From positions 1,674,001 to 1,738,000 of the forward strand of contig NZ_CP137920.1 in NCBI RefSeq assembly GCF_033708015.1: 64,000 nt of DNA, written 5' to 3'. The notes under the pieces were generated by a model. The model searched no databases. It was not told the origin of the DNA and saw only the letters and a list, made by a program, of their open reading frames with translations. Shown one piece after another: positions 22,856 to 32,066 of this stretch (the first letter of the stretch is position 1; each line of letters starts with the position of its first letter). This stretch comes from Proteus vulgaris. GTDB taxonomy: Bacteria; Pseudomonadota; Gammaproteobacteria; Enterobacterales; Enterobacteriaceae. Position numbers and translations under genes: made by a program.

Positions 22856-24454
22856 TTACTGATGAAAAACCGTTAATTCTTGTTTTAGTCTATCTGATTG
22901 TGTTTGCAAAGAATCTAATGAACTGACTAATTCTCGAGTCATGGTTGAGTTAGCTTGTGTTGTTTGATCTAATTGATTTATTGCATCTTCAATTTGGGCA
23001 ATACCATTACTCTGTTCATTTGTAGAAATAGAAATATCGTGGATCATTTCATTAATATTTTCAGTATGCTTAGAAATATCTACCATATTATCGTTTGCGT
23101 CAGCGGCTAGCTGAAAACACTGATTTATTTTTTTACTTGAATTAGCGACAAGGACTTTTATCTCTTTTGATGCCAAATTACAGCTAATCGATAATTCTCT
23201 TACTTCTTTAGCGACAACCGCAAAGCCTTTTCCGTGTTCACCCACCCTTGCTGCTTCTACGGCGGCATTTAAAGCCAATAGATTTGTTTGGAAGGCAATA
23301 TTGTCGATCGTAGAGGTAATATCGTTAATTTGTTCAGAGAATGTGACAACTTCATGCATATTCTCAACAACGTTAGCGAGCATTTCATTGCTTTGATGGA
23401 TCATCGTATCTGTTTTTGTGACTAACTCACAGGATGCTTGTGTATTTTCTGCATGTTGTTTGGATGTAACACTTAATTGTCGTATCCCCGCTGAGGTTTC
23501 GAGTACAGCTGCTGATTGTTGTTCAACACGAATAGCAAGATTATTGTTCATCACAGCAATATCGCTCAATTCCGAATTAATTAGGCCCGAGCTGTGATTG
23601 ATGTTATTGACGATCCGTTTTATCTGGTCACGCATTTTTTGAATATTCGCTGTGAGAATATTTATTTCAAATAAACCTTTTGTAGTAACATCAGTCGCTA
23701 ATTCTCCGTTACTAATATCTTCGATATTTTTCATTATAGCGTTTAAAGGTGAAATAAAGTTTTTTCGTAATACAACTTGAACTAAGAAAGAAAAAACAAC
23801 AATTAATATTGAAATGACGATCAAGCTGTAAATAATTTTATCGTACAGTAATTCACCTTCACCTAATGAAGCTGTGTAATAAGTTTCTAACTGTTGATGA
23901 TAGTTTGTATAGGCTTGCTCAAAATTGTCTTGGTAAGTTTGTGTCGGTTGATTTAAATACTCGTATGTTTTGCCTTGTTCTAGGAAGGCTAAAAATTCAA
24001 TAAGTGCTGCATTAAGCTCAGTATATTTTTGCTCTAATTGTTGTATATAACTTTGATCTTCAACATGATGAGAAAAATTTTTGAAGTCTTTCCATCCATT
24101 TTCAACGTGTTGAAGTTTTTCTTTGGTTTGTTGTAATAATGAAGAGATGTCAGTATTTGCAGTAGCCATTTTATTAATGATTAATAAGTGACGAGAGCTG
24201 GCTCTATTTAGGGTATTCCGTGTTTGTAGTAGATTTTCCCATGTGTTATTTAGTAGTGATTGTTCATGATAGATAGTATTTAGTGTGTTTAAATTTCTCT
24301 TGTAATCATTAACGGAAGAGAGGAATAAAACACAAGCTAACCCAAGAAGTAAGATTAAAGAGCCAGTAATAAGCCAAACTAAAGTAGTTGTTTTTAAACT
24401 CGACATATTAAAAGAGACGTTTGGCAAATAACGTTGTTTGAAGTTCTTAAACAT
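22856..24454 (-). CDS. Methyl-accepting chemotaxis protein
   Basis: The protein has 532 residues. Membrane spans at about 27-48 and 206-228 flank a periplasmic four-helix ligand-binding domain of about 155 residues (Tar-like size). A HAMP domain (about 229-282) and the long signalling coiled coil follow. The hairpin tip carries the invariant block [28 protein letters not shown]. The C-terminus ([10 protein letters not shown]) lacks the NWETF-type tether for the methylation enzymes. The ligand cannot be inferred. It is not near other che genes. Confidence 0.93.
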   Translation of the reverse strand: MFKNFKQRYLPNVSFNMSSLKTTTLVWLITGSLILLLGLACVLFLSSVNDYKRNLNTLNTIYHEQSLLNNTWENLLQTRNTLNRASSRHLLIINKMATANTDISSLLQQTKEKLQHVENGWKDFKNFSHHVEDQSYIQQLEQKYTELNAALIEFLAFLEQGKTYEYLNQPTQTYQDNFEQAYTNYHQQLETYYTASLGEGELLYDKIIYSLIVISILIVVFSFLVQVVLRKNFISPLNAIMKNIEDISNGELATDVTTKGLFEINILTANIQKMRDQIKRIVNNINHSSGLINSELSDIAVMNNNLAIRVEQQSAAVLETSAGIRQLSVTSKQHAENTQASCELVTKTDTMIHQSNEMLANVVENMHEVVTFSEQINDITSTIDNIAFQTNLLALNAAVEAARVGEHGKGFAVVAKEVRELSISCNLASKEIKVLVANSSKKINQCFQLAADANDNMVDISKHTENINEMIHDISISTNEQSNGIAQIEDAINQLDQTTQANSTMTRELVSSLDSLQTQSDRLKQELTVFHQ

Positions 24455-25143
24455 GTAATGTTATTTCCTTTTCATAAAAATATAACTGTGTAATTTATTG
24501 ATTTTTAAGTTTTATTTTTACTTCCTGTAACTGGTATAGACAAAGAATTAAAAAACAAATGAAAATATGTTTTTAGCTCACTCTTTGATTTAATGCCATA
24601 TATCCTTTTGATTTTTTCAAATACTAAAAAATAGTATCGGCATTTTATAAATATTCTTTATGCTTATTTATTGTTCTAATTAATAAATTTATCAAATGTA
24701 TTTGTTTGTTTTGTAACACTTTGATTTTTAATTAATTTTTCTTAAATATTAAAAGGCAAAGATAAAAAATAAAAATGATATAAAAGATACTAACTTAGTA
24801 GGTGATACTTAACCTGTTGATTTATTATTAATTTTATGTGGTTGTTTCGTTGGTTTTTAAACCGTTAGAGTTAAATAGTGTAACTGTTTCTATTTATAAA
24901 ATAAAAAAGTAATAATGATTAAAACAGCAATAAATTAAATTATTTTTTGGTTATTAAATAGGATAAATAAGAGAATCTAACGTTATGAATAGGAAGGAAA
25001 TAAAAAGATTGCAGTAAAGAAAAATAAGAAATTAGATGAAATCACTATAAACGTAAGGGTTATAAACCTTACGTTTATAAATAAAAATTACATCAATAAT
25101 GATGTATGAAAATTTCACATAAGATTAAGGATAAAACAAATCG
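24455..25143. other. AT-rich intergenic region
   Basis: There is no gene in these 690 bases. Near the right side a perfect hairpin (25048-25077; TAAACGTAAGG and its complement, eight-base loop) lies just beyond the stop of the nqrE-like gene. It has no T-run on either strand, so its role as a terminator is unclear. Confidence 0.5.
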
Positions 25144-25743
25144 TTAAAGTGAAATACCAGAGAATGACATAAAACCAAGCGACATTAACCCTACTGTAAT
25201 AAATGTGATCCCTAACCCTTTTAATCCTTTTGGAATGTCTGAATATTTCATTTTTTCACGTAAACCGGAAAGGGCGATAATCGCAAGTAACCACCCTATG
25301 CCACATCCTGCACCATATATCACTGATTCACTAAATGTGTAATCACGTTCAACCATAAAAATAGTGGCACCAAAGATAGCGCAATGAATAGTCAATAAGG
25401 GTAAAAAGATCCCTAATGAATGATAAAGTGAAGGGATAAATTTATCTAAAAACATTTCTAAAATTTGAACTAATGCGGCTAAAACGCCAATAAAAGTAAT
25501 ATATCGCAGAAAACTAAGATCAATACCTTCAACTATTGCGTCTTTTTTTAGGATAAAATGATAGATTAAGTTATTGATAGGTGTAGCAATAATAAGTAAA
25601 ACTGTAACAGTAATACCTAGTTTTAATGAGGTTTTTACTTCTTTAGAAACAGCAAGAAAAGTACACATTCCTAAAAAGAAACTTAAAGCCATATTCTCAA
25701 TAAAAGTTGCCTTAATAAAGATATTAAGGTAATTTTCAATCAT
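25144..25743 (-). CDS. Solitary NqrE-like subunit (RnfA/NqrE family)
   Basis: The protein has 199 residues and six membrane spans. It tracks NqrE of the Na+-pumping NADH:quinone reductase closely: [36 protein letters not shown], and [21 protein letters not shown]. The two cysteines that hold the intramembrane iron-sulfur centre are present (Cys27, and the one in IHCAIFG). The rest of an nqr operon is absent on both sides, so this is a lone paralogue. NqrE is known to work only in a complex, so this copy may swap into Nqr or have another role. Confidence 0.88.
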   Translation of the reverse strand: MIENYLNIFIKATFIENMALSFFLGMCTFLAVSKEVKTSLKLGITVTVLLIIATPINNLIYHFILKKDAIVEGIDLSFLRYITFIGVLAALVQILEMFLDKFIPSLYHSLGIFLPLLTIHCAIFGATIFMVERDYTFSESVIYGAGCGIGWLLAIIALSGLREKMKYSDIPKGLKGLGITFITVGLMSLGFMSFSGISL

Positions 25744-26077
25744 AACCCCTCCTATTAATATATTTTTTATTAATTCTAGTAAAAACAGTACATTAATATA
25801 AGTGGTATTTTAAAAATATCTTTAAAATTAGATCTGAATGACATTTTTTGACTAAGCGTGAGGTTTATTTAAGATAAGGAAAATAAAATTATTGAATAAA
25901 TGTAATAAATATGTCATTTAAACACGTTTTCTATTTTAAACCTCATTTTTTATTCTTAATGAATAAAATAAAAAAGAGTTTGAAACGACAAAGCATCAAT
26001 ATCTATTGATCAAATATTGATGCTTAGATGAGAAATTTTTAATTATTTTTTGCAGAGGTGTTTGCTGAATAAATTTT
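25744..26077. other. Intergenic region with a hairpin
   Basis: An 11-pair hairpin (25990-26023; AGCATCAATAT and complement) lies in the downstream region of the CYTH gene. Otherwise AT-rich without genes. Confidence 0.45.
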
Positions 26078-26629
26078 TTATGATTTTAGCTTGTTTAACA
26101 TGAGTGTTTTATAGTTATTTTTCTCAAGATCTTTTTCTGTAAACCCAAATTTTGTGGCTAAATGCCTTAGTTGGTCAGCGTAGGACAAGAGTTTGCTTTG
26201 ATCATCTGTCATGATAGCAAACTCAGCAAATGAGCCTAACTTATCTAATTTATCAATAGTGATATGAAACTCATCTAGAAAATAGATTTCTCTTGATTTT
26301 GTGTAGTTGAGAATACAATGGTAGCCAAGCGTCATAAACATAGAGACCGTTTTTTCTGCATCTTCGATACGAACAGCTTCACACTGTGATAAATCAGGAC
26401 CTTTGACGATAAGGAGGTTTATTCCCGCGGGTTGCATTTTTCTTATACATAAACTGATCGTTGGAGCTGAAAACTCAGTATTATTATGCTCCATATACCA
26501 ATCAGTTTCTTTATTCTCGGGCGTAAATAATGTAGCGCCTGCTTTTTTTAATTCAGTAATAAAAATTTGTGGGTTTTGAAGGTGATATTTTAATTCAGCT
26601 TCAAATTTACCTTGAAAGTGTTCAGACAT
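26078..26629 (-). CDS. CYTH-domain protein (class IV adenylate cyclase/thiamine-triphosphatase-like)
   Basis: The protein has 183 residues. The CYTH hallmark ExExK is present at the start (FEAELKY). Further acidic and basic strands point into the tunnel (TISLCIRKM, INLLIVKGPDL, HITIDKLDKLGSFAEFAIM). The size fits CyaB-type class IV adenylate cyclases and related triphosphatases. Which reaction it catalyses cannot be decided from sequence. It stands alone with its own promoter region. Confidence 0.85.
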   Translation of the reverse strand: MSEHFQGKFEAELKYHLQNPQIFITELKKAGATLFTPENKETDWYMEHNNTEFSAPTISLCIRKMQPAGINLLIVKGPDLSQCEAVRIEDAEKTVSMFMTLGYHCILNYTKSREIYFLDEFHITIDKLDKLGSFAEFAIMTDDQSKLLSYADQLRHLATKFGFTEKDLEKNNYKTLMLNKLKS

Positions 26630-26829
26630 ACGTTTTCCCCAATTTAGCGTTAATGAATTATAGCATTAACAAGGTGTCTTTCTGGGATAAGAACGAATTT
26701 TTAGTGTTATTTCACTATCTTCTATTTTAGTCAATTAGATAAAAATAGTTAAATAGAGTAATGGATAGCATTACGATGAAATAAGGAAAGGGGATATGAC
26801 GTTATTAATAAAGGAAAGAATAAGAGAAA

Positions 26830-26853
26830 ATAAAAGGGGCGTTAGCCCCTTTA
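26830..26853. terminator. Terminator of the DUF2628 gene
   Basis: AAAAGGGGC, loop GTTA, GCCCCTTT. The A-run on the plus strand gives T's on the minus strand. Confidence 0.8.
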
Positions 26854-26856
26854 TGA

Positions 26857-27237
26857 TTACAGAACACCTTCAAACGGGTTCCAACTTTGATCATTTTTGG
26901 TTTCTTTTAAGTAGTATGCATAGTTGGCTGTTATCGCCCATAAAATGTTAATTGCAATACCTACTACATTGATGACACCATTGTTTACAGGTAAAAAACC
27001 AAGAATAGTAAAAATAACAATGTTAATAGCAAATAATGTTAATGCTTTACGCCATAAACCTAAGATAAGAAAGTAAATAAAACCAAAGAAAAATGCCCAA
27101 ATATTCATTCCAATAAGAATACGTTTACCAAAGGGGAGCGCTTTATAAGCGGCTTTAAATTCTGGTGTTTTAGGTGAACCATATTTATCAAAAAATGAAA
27201 AACGTGTTTGCCATTTTTCAGAAAGTTCTTTATTCAT
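26857..27237 (-). CDS. DUF2628-family inner membrane protein (YigF-like)
   Basis: The ATG at 27237 follows AAAGGA and gives 126 residues, the length of E. coli YigF. A soluble start (WQTRFSFFDKYGSPKTPEF, FKAAYKALPFGKRIL) is followed by about three membrane spans (WAFFFGFIYFLILGLWRKAL, then IVIFTILGFLP and the VVGIAINILWAI region). This is the DUF2628 layout. No function is known. Confidence 0.82.
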   Translation of the reverse strand: MNKELSEKWQTRFSFFDKYGSPKTPEFKAAYKALPFGKRILIGMNIWAFFFGFIYFLILGLWRKALTLFAINIVIFTILGFLPVNNGVINVVGIAINILWAITANYAYYLKETKNDQSWNPFEGVL

Positions 27238-27551
27238 TTTAATTCCTTTTACCCTGCTGATTAAATTTAGTCTTGATAGGAAAAGTATTTTTACATAATT
27301 TAACATTATGAACAATATAAATTTATTAAGAAATAATTAATGTTGAGAATTATATAGAAAGTATAGCGATGAATATATGTGTTCAGTTTTTAATAATAAT
27401 CTTATTGCTTAAGAATATATATTTAAGCATTACTCTTAAAAACAAGAATTATAAAATAAAATATTATTTTGAGTGGATTTTATGGTGAAAAGGATAAGAA
27501 ATCTGGCTTATAACGAATACCAGATTTCTTATGAAAGTAGAAAGTGAGTGA
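27238..27551. other. Intergenic region with the terminator of the stress-protein gene
   Basis: A hairpin at 27496-27530 (AAGAAATCTGG and complement, 13-base loop) lies just downstream of the minus-strand universal stress gene. The rest is AT-rich promoter region for the DUF2628 gene. Confidence 0.5.
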
Positions 27552-27986
27552 TTAACGCACGACTAATACCGATGATTCTGCGTAACTGACTACCGAAGAT
27601 GCGGTAGAACCTAGGAGATAAGTTTTCATCCCAGGATTACGAGAACCAATGACAATCAGCTCAGCTTGAATTTTTTTTGCCGTTTCTAAAATTTTATCGC
27701 GAGGATTACCGATAGAAACATAAAATTGAGTTGTACTATTAGAAATATCAATGTGCGATAGATTTTCTTTTAGTGTAGATAATGCAATTTCAATACGTTG
27801 TTTGTCACTTGCTAGTCTATCTTGGCCTGCGAATGCAAATCCGACAAAAGACTCATAACTTGGAATGACTGATAAAAAATGAATATTCAATTTGTCAGCG
27901 ACAGACAATGCTTTTAGATGAGACACAACCTTGTCCAATAAACCAAGCTCTGTAAAATCAACGGGTACTAACACTGTTTTTGTCAT
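27552..27986 (-). CDS. Universal stress protein, UspF/UspG type
   Basis: The protein has 144 residues. It starts KTVLVPVDFTE and carries the ATP-binding signature G-2x-G-9x-G-S/T in GSRNPGMKTYLLGSTASSVV, marking the nucleotide-binding Usp subgroup. A phosphate-contacting Asp follows the first strand. Such proteins accumulate in stress and starvation and affect adhesion and survival. It is a single gene with a hairpin downstream. Confidence 0.9.
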   Translation of the reverse strand: MTKTVLVPVDFTELGLLDKVVSHLKALSVADKLNIHFLSVIPSYESFVGFAFAGQDRLASDKQRIEIALSTLKENLSHIDISNSTTQFYVSIGNPRDKILETAKKIQAELIVIGSRNPGMKTYLLGSTASSVVSYAESSVLVVR

Positions 27987-28675
27987 AGTGGCTCCTAATT
28001 AACCTTTTATTATGATTAGGGCTTTAATATTAATTTTTTGTGCATACAAATATGAGTTACCTACTCATCTTATCAGTCAAAATGAAAAACTGCACAAAAT
28101 TTGAAATTATTTTTATTTTTTGAGAGTTATGTATTTTTTTATATGAAAAAAGTGAAAAAAACGGTTGTTAGAAAAAATAAATGTATATAAATATAAAAGA
28201 GAGGTTTTAATAAATAAAGTATGATAATGAATAATAGGTGTTTTTTATTTACTTAAAGATAAATATTATTTTTTAGATATTTATTCATATAGGGTAGAGT
28301 TTTTTTTCTAAAATTTTTAATGGTGGAATATAATTTTTCATATGATCTTAATTTGAATATCTTGTTTTATAAAGAAAAAGTCAATAAAGAAAAAATTTAA
28401 AAATCAAGCTTTGTAGTGATGTTTATATCTATATATTTCAATGCGTTACATTGTTTTTTTGGTAATAATTAAATATATATCCATCCTTAATGATAATAAG
28501 TACTATTTAGTTTTTTAATAGGGTTAAAAGTATATTACAAATGAGATTGGTTTTTATTTTTATTACAGTTAATTAATTGAAAAAACAAATAAAATCACAC
28601 TTAAATAGCTATATTTTTATTTTTAACTGTGCATAATATCCATAATGTTAATTTTTATCGTAAAGGACGTAAAAT
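27987..28675. other. Very AT-rich region between divergent usp and ftnA
   Basis: There is no gene in 689 bases. It must hold the promoters of both divergent genes; no Fur box of consensus quality was seen. Confidence 0.4.
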
Positions 28676-29179
28676 ATGTTACATCAAGATATGATCAATA
28701 AATTGAATGAACAGCTAAATTTAGAGTTTTATTCGGCAAATTTGTATTTGCAAATGAGTGCTTGGTGCAACGATAAAGGATTTGATGGAGCTGCTAAATT
28801 TTTAAAAGCCCACTCTCGTGAAGAAATGGAACATATGCACCGTTTATTTGATTACTTAAGTGATACAGGTGCAATGCCTTTACTTGGGGCGATTGAAGCT
28901 CCACCTGCTGAATTTTCATCATTATCTGAATTATTCGATAAAACTTACGAACATGAAAAACATATCACATCTGAGATTAATAAATTAGCACATGTTGCAA
29001 TGACAACTCAGGATTATTCAACATTTAACTTCTTACAATGGTATGTTGCAGAACAGCATGAAGAAGAAAAATTATTTAAATCAATCCTAGATAAATTAGC
29101 AATGGTTGGTGACAGTGGTAAAGCTTTATTCTTGTTAGATAAAGATCTGAATACATTATCAACATCTGCACATGTCTAA
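28676..29179 (+). CDS. ftnA: Ferritin, iron storage
   Basis: The protein has 167 residues, near the usual 165. The ferroxidase centre ligands are in [17 protein letters not shown] (Glu17 type), [13 protein letters not shown] (Glu50/His53 type), and Glu residues in the third and fourth helices ([17 protein letters not shown]). It forms the 24-mer shell that oxidises and stores iron. AAAGGA precedes the ATG and a terminator follows. Control by iron would be expected from family. Confidence 0.95.
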   Translation: MLHQDMINKLNEQLNLEFYSANLYLQMSAWCNDKGFDGAAKFLKAHSREEMEHMHRLFDYLSDTGAMPLLGAIEAPPAEFSSLSELFDKTYEHEKHITSEINKLAHVAMTTQDYSTFNFLQWYVAEQHEEEKLFKSILDKLAMVGDSGKALFLLDKDLNTLSTSAHV

Positions 29180-29213
29180 TTATTGGCTAAAATTTAGATG
29201 ACCTAATTAATTG

Positions 29214-29245
29214 CGCTCTGTTATGAATGAATAGCAGGGCGTTTT
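29214..29245 (+). terminator. Terminator of ftnA
   Basis: CGCTCTG, 14-base loop, CAGGGCG with one wobble, followed by TTTT. Confidence 0.7.
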
Positions 29246-29282
29246 ATTCTTCTCTACTACCTCCCTTTTTATTCTTACTATC

Positions 29283-29324
29283 CTTATCTCTTATCTCTTA
29301 TCTCTTATCTCTTATCTCTTATCT
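29283..29324 (+). repeat. Heptanucleotide tandem repeat, six copies of CTTATCT
   Basis: Six exact consecutive copies of CTTATCT lie between ftnA and the copC-like gene. A 7-bp unit shifts frame on slippage. An open frame that crosses it (29227-29484) begins inside the ftnA terminator and is probably not a gene. Confidence 0.9.
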
Positions 29325-29636
29325 CTTTTCTTATTTATATTGTCTGTTTTTTATCCTCAAAATACTTATTGAATGCTATTTATACAGGAAGGTTATTTTG
29401 TTTTTAATTGCATTTGGTTATGTATTGAACTGTTTAGACTGTCAATATGGGTATTATATTTTTTTGAAGTGTAAAAATGGGTGATATCTGAAACAGAAAC
29501 TGGTCTAAATAACATATATTTTGAGTGCTAGTTCACAACCTTTTATTTCTAATATCAAGAAGCGAAGATCTTGACGTAAATTTGCTATAAAATATTTTCA
29601 TAAATAAAAAAATCACCTGTAATTTAAGAGGTTATT
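29325..29636. other. Intergenic, upstream of the copper operon
   Basis: AT-rich with no firm gene. It holds the promoter of the yobA-yebZ-yebY operon; no copper-responsive palindrome was identified. Confidence 0.35.
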
Positions 29637-30029
29637 ATGTCATTAAATACACTTAAGACATCTTGGGGTAAATTATCAGCTATTGCTGTTTTATTCCTTG
29701 GTATGTCATACCAACAAGCATTAGCACACGCACACTTAAAATCACAGTTACCTGCTGAAGGCGCAGCGATTGAACAAGCCCAAGCGCCGAAAGTTATTAC
29801 GTTAGACTTCTCTGAAGGTATTGAATTAGCCTTTAGCAAAATCAAAGTTACTGATAGCGATGGCAAAGAAATCACGGTAGGAAAGTTGAGCTTAGACCCT
29901 GTTAACAACACTAAATTATTACTGCCTTTAGAAAGTGATTTAGCTGAAGGTAATTATTTGGTTAATTGGAACGTTGTTTCCGTTGATGGGCACAAGACAA
30001 AAGGTTCTTATCAATTTAGTGTAAAATAA
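29637..30029 (+). CDS. yobA: Copper-resistance protein CopC (YobA)
   Basis: The protein has 130 residues with a signal peptide cleaved around residue 30, leaving an N-terminal HAHLKSQ whose first histidine is the usual copper(II) ligand of CopC. The beta-barrel pattern (APKVITLDFSEGIELAFSK; VVSVDGHKTKGSYQF with the second His) completes the site. It is a periplasmic copper carrier that works with the CopD partner, whose ATG overlaps its stop codon (TAATG), indicating coupled translation. Confidence 0.93.
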   Translation: MSLNTLKTSWGKLSAIAVLFLGMSYQQALAHAHLKSQLPAEGAAIEQAQAPKVITLDFSEGIELAFSKIKVTDSDGKEITVGKLSLDPVNNTKLLLPLESDLAEGNYLVNWNVVSVDGHKTKGSYQFSVK

Positions 30030-30925
30030 TGACACCTGAAGACGTTTATATTTTATGCCGTTTTTTCCATTTTGTGGCAGTCATGTTTATGTTCGGACTG
30101 AGCTTCTCGGCTGCCATTCTTGCAAAAGATAAGTTTATTCCTCTTATTCAAGTTCGTTTGCGTCCTGCATTAGCGATTAGTACTGTTACTGTATTTGTTA
30201 CGACTTATTTATGGATGGCAGTACAATCCGGTATTATGGGGGACGGATGGGAGGATGCTTGGTCGTTTGAAATATGGAAGGCAGTATTAGGTACTTCATT
30301 TGGTCAAGTTTGGCAATGGCAATTAGTATTAGCAACCGTTGCATTTACTTTTTTATTTATACATCAACGTCATCTTCGTAACTTCTCTTTATTAATTGTT
30401 GCTTCAATTATGTTGATCTTACATGCATCAATTGGTCATGGTGCTATGTTTACAGGAGCAGAAGCGACATTTTATAAAGTTAACCAAAGTATTCATCTTA
30501 TTAGTGCTGCATATTGGTTTGGGGGACTGTGGCCATTTGTTGCTTGTTTGCAATTTTTACGGAATAAAGATGAACTTGCAGATGGGATGCTCAAACCTAT
30601 CATTGGGACAATGAAGCGATTTTCGCTTTTAGGTCATATTGCTGTTCTATTGGTTACTATTACTGGTATTATCAGTGCCATTATGTTAATTCCAGGATGG
30701 CCATCAGTACAATTATCATCCGAATATCAAAGTATGCTATGGCTTAAAATTAGTTTAGTGGTGTTAATGCTTGGTCTAGCCGTAATTAATCGCTATGTGT
30801 TAGTTCCTAATATACGTAAAAAAAATAATTTTCAATGGTTGCTAGTAAATAGCTGGTTTGAATTATTACTTGGAACAATGGTTATTTTTACCGTAGCCAT
30901 CTTTGCGATTAACTCACCTGTATAG
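30029..30925 (+). CDS. yebZ: Copper-resistance inner membrane protein CopD (YebZ)
   Basis: The protein has 298 residues and about eight membrane spans, typical of CopD. Histidines in or near spans (RFFHFVAVMFMFGLSF, LHASIGHGAMF, HLISAAYWFGGLWPF) are those conserved in the family and may pass copper. It overlaps the copC-type gene by one base. The third gene yebY follows, giving the same order as E. coli yobA-yebZ-yebY. Confidence 0.93.
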   Translation: MTPEDVYILCRFFHFVAVMFMFGLSFSAAILAKDKFIPLIQVRLRPALAISTVTVFVTTYLWMAVQSGIMGDGWEDAWSFEIWKAVLGTSFGQVWQWQLVLATVAFTFLFIHQRHLRNFSLLIVASIMLILHASIGHGAMFTGAEATFYKVNQSIHLISAAYWFGGLWPFVACLQFLRNKDELADGMLKPIIGTMKRFSLLGHIAVLLVTITGIISAIMLIPGWPSVQLSSEYQSMLWLKISLVVLMLGLAVINRYVLVPNIRKKNNFQWLLVNSWFELLLGTMVIFTVAIFAINSPV

Positions 30926-30972
30926 CTTGTTATATAATCGAAAAAACCTAATTTCTTAAGTGAGATATCCAC

Positions 30973-31317
30973 ATGAAACGTTTTTTATTAGTGGGAATGT
31001 TAATGCTTTTCTCTTTTCAAGCATTCTCTGCGGCACCTATTTCAACAGTGAGTAAACTTCAATTTGGTGATGATTGGCCATTTACGCGGGAAGAAGTGAT
31101 GCTCAATTGTCGTGCTGATGGTGCTTGGTTTGTGATTAATCCAGCAACACTGATGCAGTACCCACTTAATGAAATCGCAATAAAACAAATGGAAAGTGGA
31201 AAAGTAAAAGCACAGTTGATTGATGTGATTTTACTGCCAGATCCTAATTCACCTGAAAAGAAAAAATCCGTAGAAGTCATACAGAATGCAATTAAGTCGC
31301 TCTGTGAGAAAAATTAA
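30973..31317 (+). CDS. yebY: YebY family periplasmic protein (DUF2511)
   Basis: The protein has 114 residues with a signal peptide (ending AFSA near residue 20). The mature part (FTREEVMLNCRADGAWFVINP; SLCEKN at the end) matches DUF2511, with two cysteines probably forming a disulfide. It is the third gene of the copper operon and is presumed to help copper handling; a direct role is not proven. Confidence 0.9.
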   Translation: MKRFLLVGMLMLFSFQAFSAAPISTVSKLQFGDDWPFTREEVMLNCRADGAWFVINPATLMQYPLNEIAIKQMESGKVKAQLIDVILLPDPNSPEKKKSVEVIQNAIKSLCEKN

Positions 31318-31571
31318 TCAAGTGATTAATAATATAGTTAAGCACTTTTTTACTTTAATTACATTGAGTTAAATAATAAAAATTAAGAGTAAAGACGATT
31401 TTTAATAGAAAATAATGTGCTGCTAGGTTGTTTACTGGATCTTTACATATTGTTAGCTAATATTTAACAGTAGGTTGTGAAAACAAAAAGTCTGAGTTAG
31501 TCCTTGATTTTTGTTTATGCAGTAATCAGTAATTACTTTTTAGCGCACGGCTCGTAATGAGCCATTTCCCT
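31318..31571. other. Intergenic AT-rich stretch
   Basis: No gene was seen downstream of yebY before the terminator. Confidence 0.35.
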
Positions 31572-31604
31572 AAGCCAGATAAATGATTTATCTGGCTTTT
31601 TTTA
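31572..31604 (+). terminator. Strong terminator downstream of yebY
   Basis: AAGCCAGATAAA, loop TGA, TTTATCTGGCTT and a long T-run. It lies 250 bp after the yebY stop, so it may end an untranslated tail or a separate short RNA. Confidence 0.85.
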
Positions 31605-31622
31605 TTTCTCTTTAGCATCTCA

Positions 31623-31865
31623 TTATGCCACTTTTAAGATCCAGTGGTGATTTTCTTTATCATAAGCATGACGATAAAGCAGAATATTTTTATCTTTCAA
31701 TTGCGCGGGAATACTTGTGTTTTCATCCCATCCATCTAATTGCATGCAAAACTCTTTGTCATAATCACATGGAATATGGATATAAGTTAATTGGTTATCG
31801 GAAGAGTGTTTCAATGTAATATCTTCAATTTCATAGCAAGCAATTTTCAATGTTGTCTTTTTCAT
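31623..31865 (-). CDS. yebV: YebV family protein (DUF1480)
   Basis: The ATG at 31865 follows GGAG by eight bases and gives 80 residues, the size of YebV. ACYEIEDITLKHSS, IPCDYDKEFCMQLDGWDENT and ENHHWILKVA align with E. coli YebV as I recall it. Its place downstream of letA-letB (yebS-yebT) is as in E. coli. The leader contains four tandem copies of a 5-bp unit (31888-31907 on plus). Function is unknown. Confidence 0.9.
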   Translation of the reverse strand: MKKTTLKIACYEIEDITLKHSSDNQLTYIHIPCDYDKEFCMQLDGWDENTSIPAQLKDKNILLYRHAYDKENHHWILKVA

Positions 31866-31995
31866 AATGAAACTCCAGTTTAAGCGATGTTGTGTTGTGT
31901 TGTGTTGGGGCATTTGTTGTAAAGAATTCTTTTTGACCAAAACAAGATCAAGCATAGTATAAATGGAATCTATTTCCAAAATATTTTTTTAGAAT

Positions 31996-32026
31996 AAAAA
32001 AAACGGATCATTTTTTGTGATCCGCT
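31996..32026 (-). terminator. Terminator of letAB
   Basis: On the minus strand CGGATCA pairs with TGATCCG and is followed by an eight-T run. Confidence 0.8.
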
Positions 32027-32066
32027 TTAAATAAATTATCTGAAATAGGGGAGAATTATCTAATCT

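Noticed and set aside
29227..29484. 85-codon hydrophobic frame crossing the heptamer repeat
   Set aside because: It starts inside the ftnA terminator, has no ribosome-binding site, and its Leu/Ser/Tyr-rich text comes from the simple repeat.
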